A stretch of DNA of 64,000 nucleotides from Mycolicibacterium sp. P1-5 (GTDB lineage Bacteria > Actinomycetota > Actinomycetes > Mycobacteriales > Mycobacteriaceae), in the NCBI RefSeq assembly GCF_008329565.1, contig NZ_NPKT01000009.1, forward strand, positions 62,001 to 126,000, read 5' to 3'. The notes beneath the pieces were generated by a model. The model was given only the letters and a program-made list of their open reading frames with translations. It ran no database searches and was not told the DNA's origin. Position 1 is the stretch's first letter. The number at the start of each line of letters is the position of its first letter. Shown in pieces: positions 62,204 to 64,000 of the stretch. Made by a program: the position numbers and the translations under genes.

Positions 62204-63049
62204 TCAGGGCCTGCTGATTTCGCGACGGAAGTCGTCATCGGAGAGGAACAGCGACGTGTTGTCCGCACGCAGGTGACTCCACCGCAGATCCAGACCGCCG
62301 TCGACGAGCAGTGTTTGGCCGGTGATGTAGCTGGACAGGTCGGAGAGCAGGAACAGGATCGCGCCGGCCTGTTCCTCGGGGCGGCCCCGCCGTCCCATCG
62401 CGATGGCCGCTCGGTCCCGCTCGGGATCGGGGTCGACATAGGTGCGCGACGCCGCGGTCTCGGTCACTCCCGGCGCGATGGCGTTGACCCGGATGTCCGC
62501 AGCCGCGAGTTCGACCGCCATGGTTCGGGTGGCCGCCACGATCGCGGCCTTGGCCGTGCCATAGGCGATGTGGAACGGCGCAGTGTTCATCCCGCTGATC
62601 GACGAGACCGAGACGATCGAGCCGGGGCCGCCCGCCGCGCGAATCTCCGCGGCCACCGCCTGGCTCATGAAGAACATCGTTTCGAGGTTGGCGGCGAACA
62701 ACTGCCGCCAATCGGCGCGGCTGACCCGGGTGGCCGGCATCCACGTCGAGGGCGCCGCGCCGCCGGCGATGTTGACCAAGCCGTGCAAGCGCCCCTCGGT
62801 ACGACGCACCGTGTCCAGCACCGTGGCGATCCCATCGTCGGTCGCGGCATCCGCTGCCACCGGCACGACCGGCAGTCCCTCGGCCACCAACGGCCCGACG
62901 TGAGTATCGAGATTTCCCAGGGAACGGCTGACCGCCACAACGGTCGCACCGGCCCGCGCCGCCATCTCGGTGACGGCCGTTCCGATACCGCCGCCTCCGG
63001 CGCCCGACACCACCACGATGCGGCCGTCGAACCTGAGGAGATCCGTCAT
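62204..63049 (-). CDS. short-chain dehydrogenase/reductase
   Basis: A 281-residue SDR. Cofactor motif VVVSGAGGGGIGTAV, NIAGGAAPS (NAG type), SVSSISG and YGTAKAAIVAAT with catalytic Ser/Tyr/Lys, and VTETAASRTY; the C-terminus is about 25 residues longer than usual. It is the first gene of the leftward transcript, 12 nt before the Rieske start. A role oxidising the alcohol made by the oxygenase to the ketone needed by the BVMO is plausible. ATG 63049; the predicted -10 is at 63082-63087. Confidence 0.85.
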   Translation of the reverse strand: MTDLLRFDGRIVVVSGAGGGGIGTAVTEMAARAGATVVAVSRSLGNLDTHVGPLVAEGLPVVPVAADAATDDGIATVLDTVRRTEGRLHGLVNIAGGAAPSTWMPATRVSRADWRQLFAANLETMFFMSQAVAAEIRAAGGPGSIVSVSSISGMNTAPFHIAYGTAKAAIVAATRTMAVELAAADIRVNAIAPGVTETAASRTYVDPDPERDRAAIAMGRRGRPEEQAGAILFLLSDLSSYITGQTLLVDGGLDLRWSHLRADNTSLFLSDDDFRREISRP

Positions 63050-63070
63050 ACCCTGCTTTCGGTCACCATC

Positions 63071-63082
63071 TTGTCCGGACAA
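63071..63082. promoter_or_regulatory. palindromic operator candidate TTGTCCGGACAA
   Basis: A perfect 12-bp palindrome in the divergent region, 22 nt upstream of the SDR start. It abuts the likely -10 (GATAAT) and covers the expected start point of the leftward transcript. A related sequence lies at 63167-63176. Confidence 0.55.
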
Positions 63083-63087
63083 TTATC
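63082..63087 (-). promoter_or_regulatory. predicted -10 box of the leftward catabolic transcript
   Basis: Minus-strand GATAAT, overlapping the palindrome by one base; a start point near 63075 would leave a leader of about 26 nt before ATG 63049. Confidence 0.4.
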
Positions 63088-63166
63088 TACACTCTGCTGA
63101 ATGGAGAACATGATTCCGCAGCAGTTATAGCGGCGTCAAGAGCCTAGGCCAAGTCATCCGGCGCTA

Positions 63167-63176
63167 TTGTCTGGAC
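63167..63176. promoter_or_regulatory. second, degenerate operator copy TTGTCTGGAC
   Basis: It matches 9 of 10 bases of the first half of the palindrome and is followed by TAA. It lies 13 nt upstream of the -10 box of the rightward lactonase gene, a place where a repressor would block that promoter. Confidence 0.42.
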
Positions 63177-63189
63177 TAAATCTGCTTGG

Positions 63190-63195
63190 TACGGT
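63190..63195 (+). promoter_or_regulatory. predicted -10 box of the lactonase-like gene
   Basis: TACGGT (TANNNT) occupies exactly -12 to -7 relative to GTG 63202; no ribosome site, so probably leaderless. Confidence 0.45.
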
Positions 63196-63201
63196 CACGC
63201 C

Positions 63202-64000
63202 GTGACAGAGAAGTCGCCGCATCCTCCTGCCGCTCGCTTCAGCCTCGCCCAGCCCCCGGCCACAGCCCCAGGATGGACCGTCGAACGCCGCACCGCGGCC
63301 AGTCGGCTTTTTGGCGCCAACGGCCTGCGGACCGGGCCCGACGGACGCCTCTACATCGCGCAGGTCACCGGCAGCCAGATCAGCGCGCTGGACATCGACA
63401 CCGGATCAGTCGACACCATCAGTGCCAAGGGGGGTGACATCATCGCGCCCGACGACGTCGCTTTCGACGACGCCGGAAACCTCTACGCCACCGAAGTGAT
63501 GGACGGCAGGGTCAGCGTGCGGTCCGGCGATGGCACTACCCGGGTCGTGCGCGACGACCTGCCCTGCGCCAATGGCATCACGGTGCACCGCGGCCGGTTG
63601 TTCGTCGGCGAGTGCCGTGAGCGCGGCCGGCTGATGGAACTGGATCCGGCCGGCGGCGAACCGCGCATCCTGATGGAGAACGTGCCATCGCCGAACGCGA
63701 TGGAGGTCGGGCCCGACGGGCTGCTGTACTTCCCAGTGATGGGCGCCAACGAGATCTGGCGCATGAACCCGGACGGCGGGAGCCACGAAGTCGTGGCGAC
63801 CGGTCTGGGCGTGCCCGATGCGGTCAAGTTCGATTCCCGCGGCAGACTGGTATCGACCCAGGTGCACAGCGGCCAGGTGCTGCGGATCGATCCGCGTACC
63901 GGGGAGCAGACGGTACTGGCCAATCTCAACCCGGGACTGGACAACCTCACCTTCGTCGGCGACCGCCTTTTCGTCTCCAACTTCACCGGTGAGATCACCG
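63202..64000 (+). CDS. SMP-30/gluconolactonase-like beta-propeller protein (partial, 3' cut by window)
   Basis: The first 266 residues of a six-bladed propeller. ANGLRTGPDGRLYIAQV, APDDVAFDDAGNLYATEV, CANGITVHRGRLFVGEC and SPNAMEVGPDGLLYFPVM are the repeated blade motifs, with metal-ligand-like Glu/Asn/Asp residues in the NG, PN and PD turns. SMP-30 proteins hydrolyse lactones with a divalent metal. Being divergent from a Baeyer-Villiger cluster, it is a good candidate for opening the lactone. GTG 63202 fits both the family start and a leaderless promoter. The gene continues past the right edge. Confidence 0.82.
   Translation, partial: MTEKSPHPPAARFSLAQPPATAPGWTVERRTAASRLFGANGLRTGPDGRLYIAQVTGSQISALDIDTGSVDTISAKGGDIIAPDDVAFDDAGNLYATEVMDGRVSVRSGDGTTRVVRDDLPCANGITVHRGRLFVGECRERGRLMELDPAGGEPRILMENVPSPNAMEVGPDGLLYFPVMGANEIWRMNPDGGSHEVVATGLGVPDAVKFDSRGRLVSTQVHSGQVLRIDPRTGEQTVLANLNPGLDNLTFVGDRLFVSNFTGEIT

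Noticed and set aside
60713..63100. 795-codon open frame on the plus strand opposite the Rieske and SDR genes
   Set aside because: Antisense shadow with no recognisable domain; both minus-strand genes have complete catalytic motifs and ribosome sites.

Overview
The window is high-GC actinobacterial DNA from a Mycobacterium-type chromosome, most likely an environmental, fast-growing species (Mycolicibacterium-like). The evidence is gene order and recognisable proteins. From left to right the first 18 kb reproduces, in inverted orientation, the M. tuberculosis block Rv1828-Rv1814: ftsR, garA, gcvH, two DUF881 genes flanking the small basic protein, pgsA2, secA2, the BacA/Rv1819c-type ABC transporter, the Rv1817 flavoprotein, the Rv1816 TetR, the Rv1815 secreted protease and erg3. 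There is no rRNA, tRNA, prophage, CRISPR or insertion sequence that I can see. Several starts look leaderless (a TANNNT -10 box ending 6-7 nt before ATG/GTG), which is also mycobacterial.

Layout. 1-9 kb: conserved core genes for cell division and central-metabolism control, glycine cleavage, membrane lipid, accessory secretion and uptake, with a four-copy tandem repeat inserted between the DUF881 gene and sbp. 9-12.3 kb: a flavoprotein/VOC pair behind a near-perfect KstR-type operator, then a TetR and a divergent deazaflavin-type reductase sharing a mirrored pair of operators. 12.3-19 kb: secreted protease, FAD oxidoreductase, a KhtTU-like K+/H+ antiporter pair, sterol desaturase-like protein, carboxylesterase. 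18.9-26.9 kb: paired SMR efflux proteins, an MFS gene broken by one in-frame amber codon, malQ, NUDIX, F420-type oxidoreductase, SnoaL-like protein, a PknF-like kinase and a small secreted protein. 26.9-33.3 kb: a di-iron-like hydrolase translationally coupled to a ferredoxin-type reductase, an NDH-2-like flavoprotein, a DUF2993 protein, a PAP2 phosphatase, a hypothetical and a MarR regulator. 33.3-44.5 kb: a fused FAD/Fe-S dehydrogenase, a flavin monooxygenase with a second, paralogous MarR, and a leftward group GH15 glycosidase - SDR - ferredoxin reductase - DesA3-type acyl desaturase. Similar TTGCA/TGCAA dyads occur at three places here. 44.5-48.5 kb: CrtI-like oxidoreductase, TetR, MFS permease, D-aminoacyl-tRNA deacylase.

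48.5-64 kb is the most interesting part: twelve leftward genes, most overlapping by 4 nt, plus a divergent SMP-30 lactonase-like gene that runs off the right edge. Together they encode a Rieske oxygenase, two SDRs, a Baeyer-Villiger-type monooxygenase, a CaiB-type CoA transferase, four acyl-CoA dehydrogenase subunits in two large/small pairs, a Gfo/Idh oxidoreductase, a ThDP enzyme whose cofactor motif resembles 2-hydroxyacyl-CoA lyase/oxalyl-CoA decarboxylase, and an aldehyde dehydrogenase. The order suggests hydroxylation, oxidation to ketone, lactone formation, lactone opening, CoA activation, dehydrogenation, then C-C cleavage to an aldehyde and its oxidation: a catabolic route for an alicyclic, terpenoid or steroid-like compound. 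The substrate cannot be read from the sequence. A palindrome TTGTCCGGACAA and a degenerate second copy in the divergent promoter region suggest one regulator for both arms.
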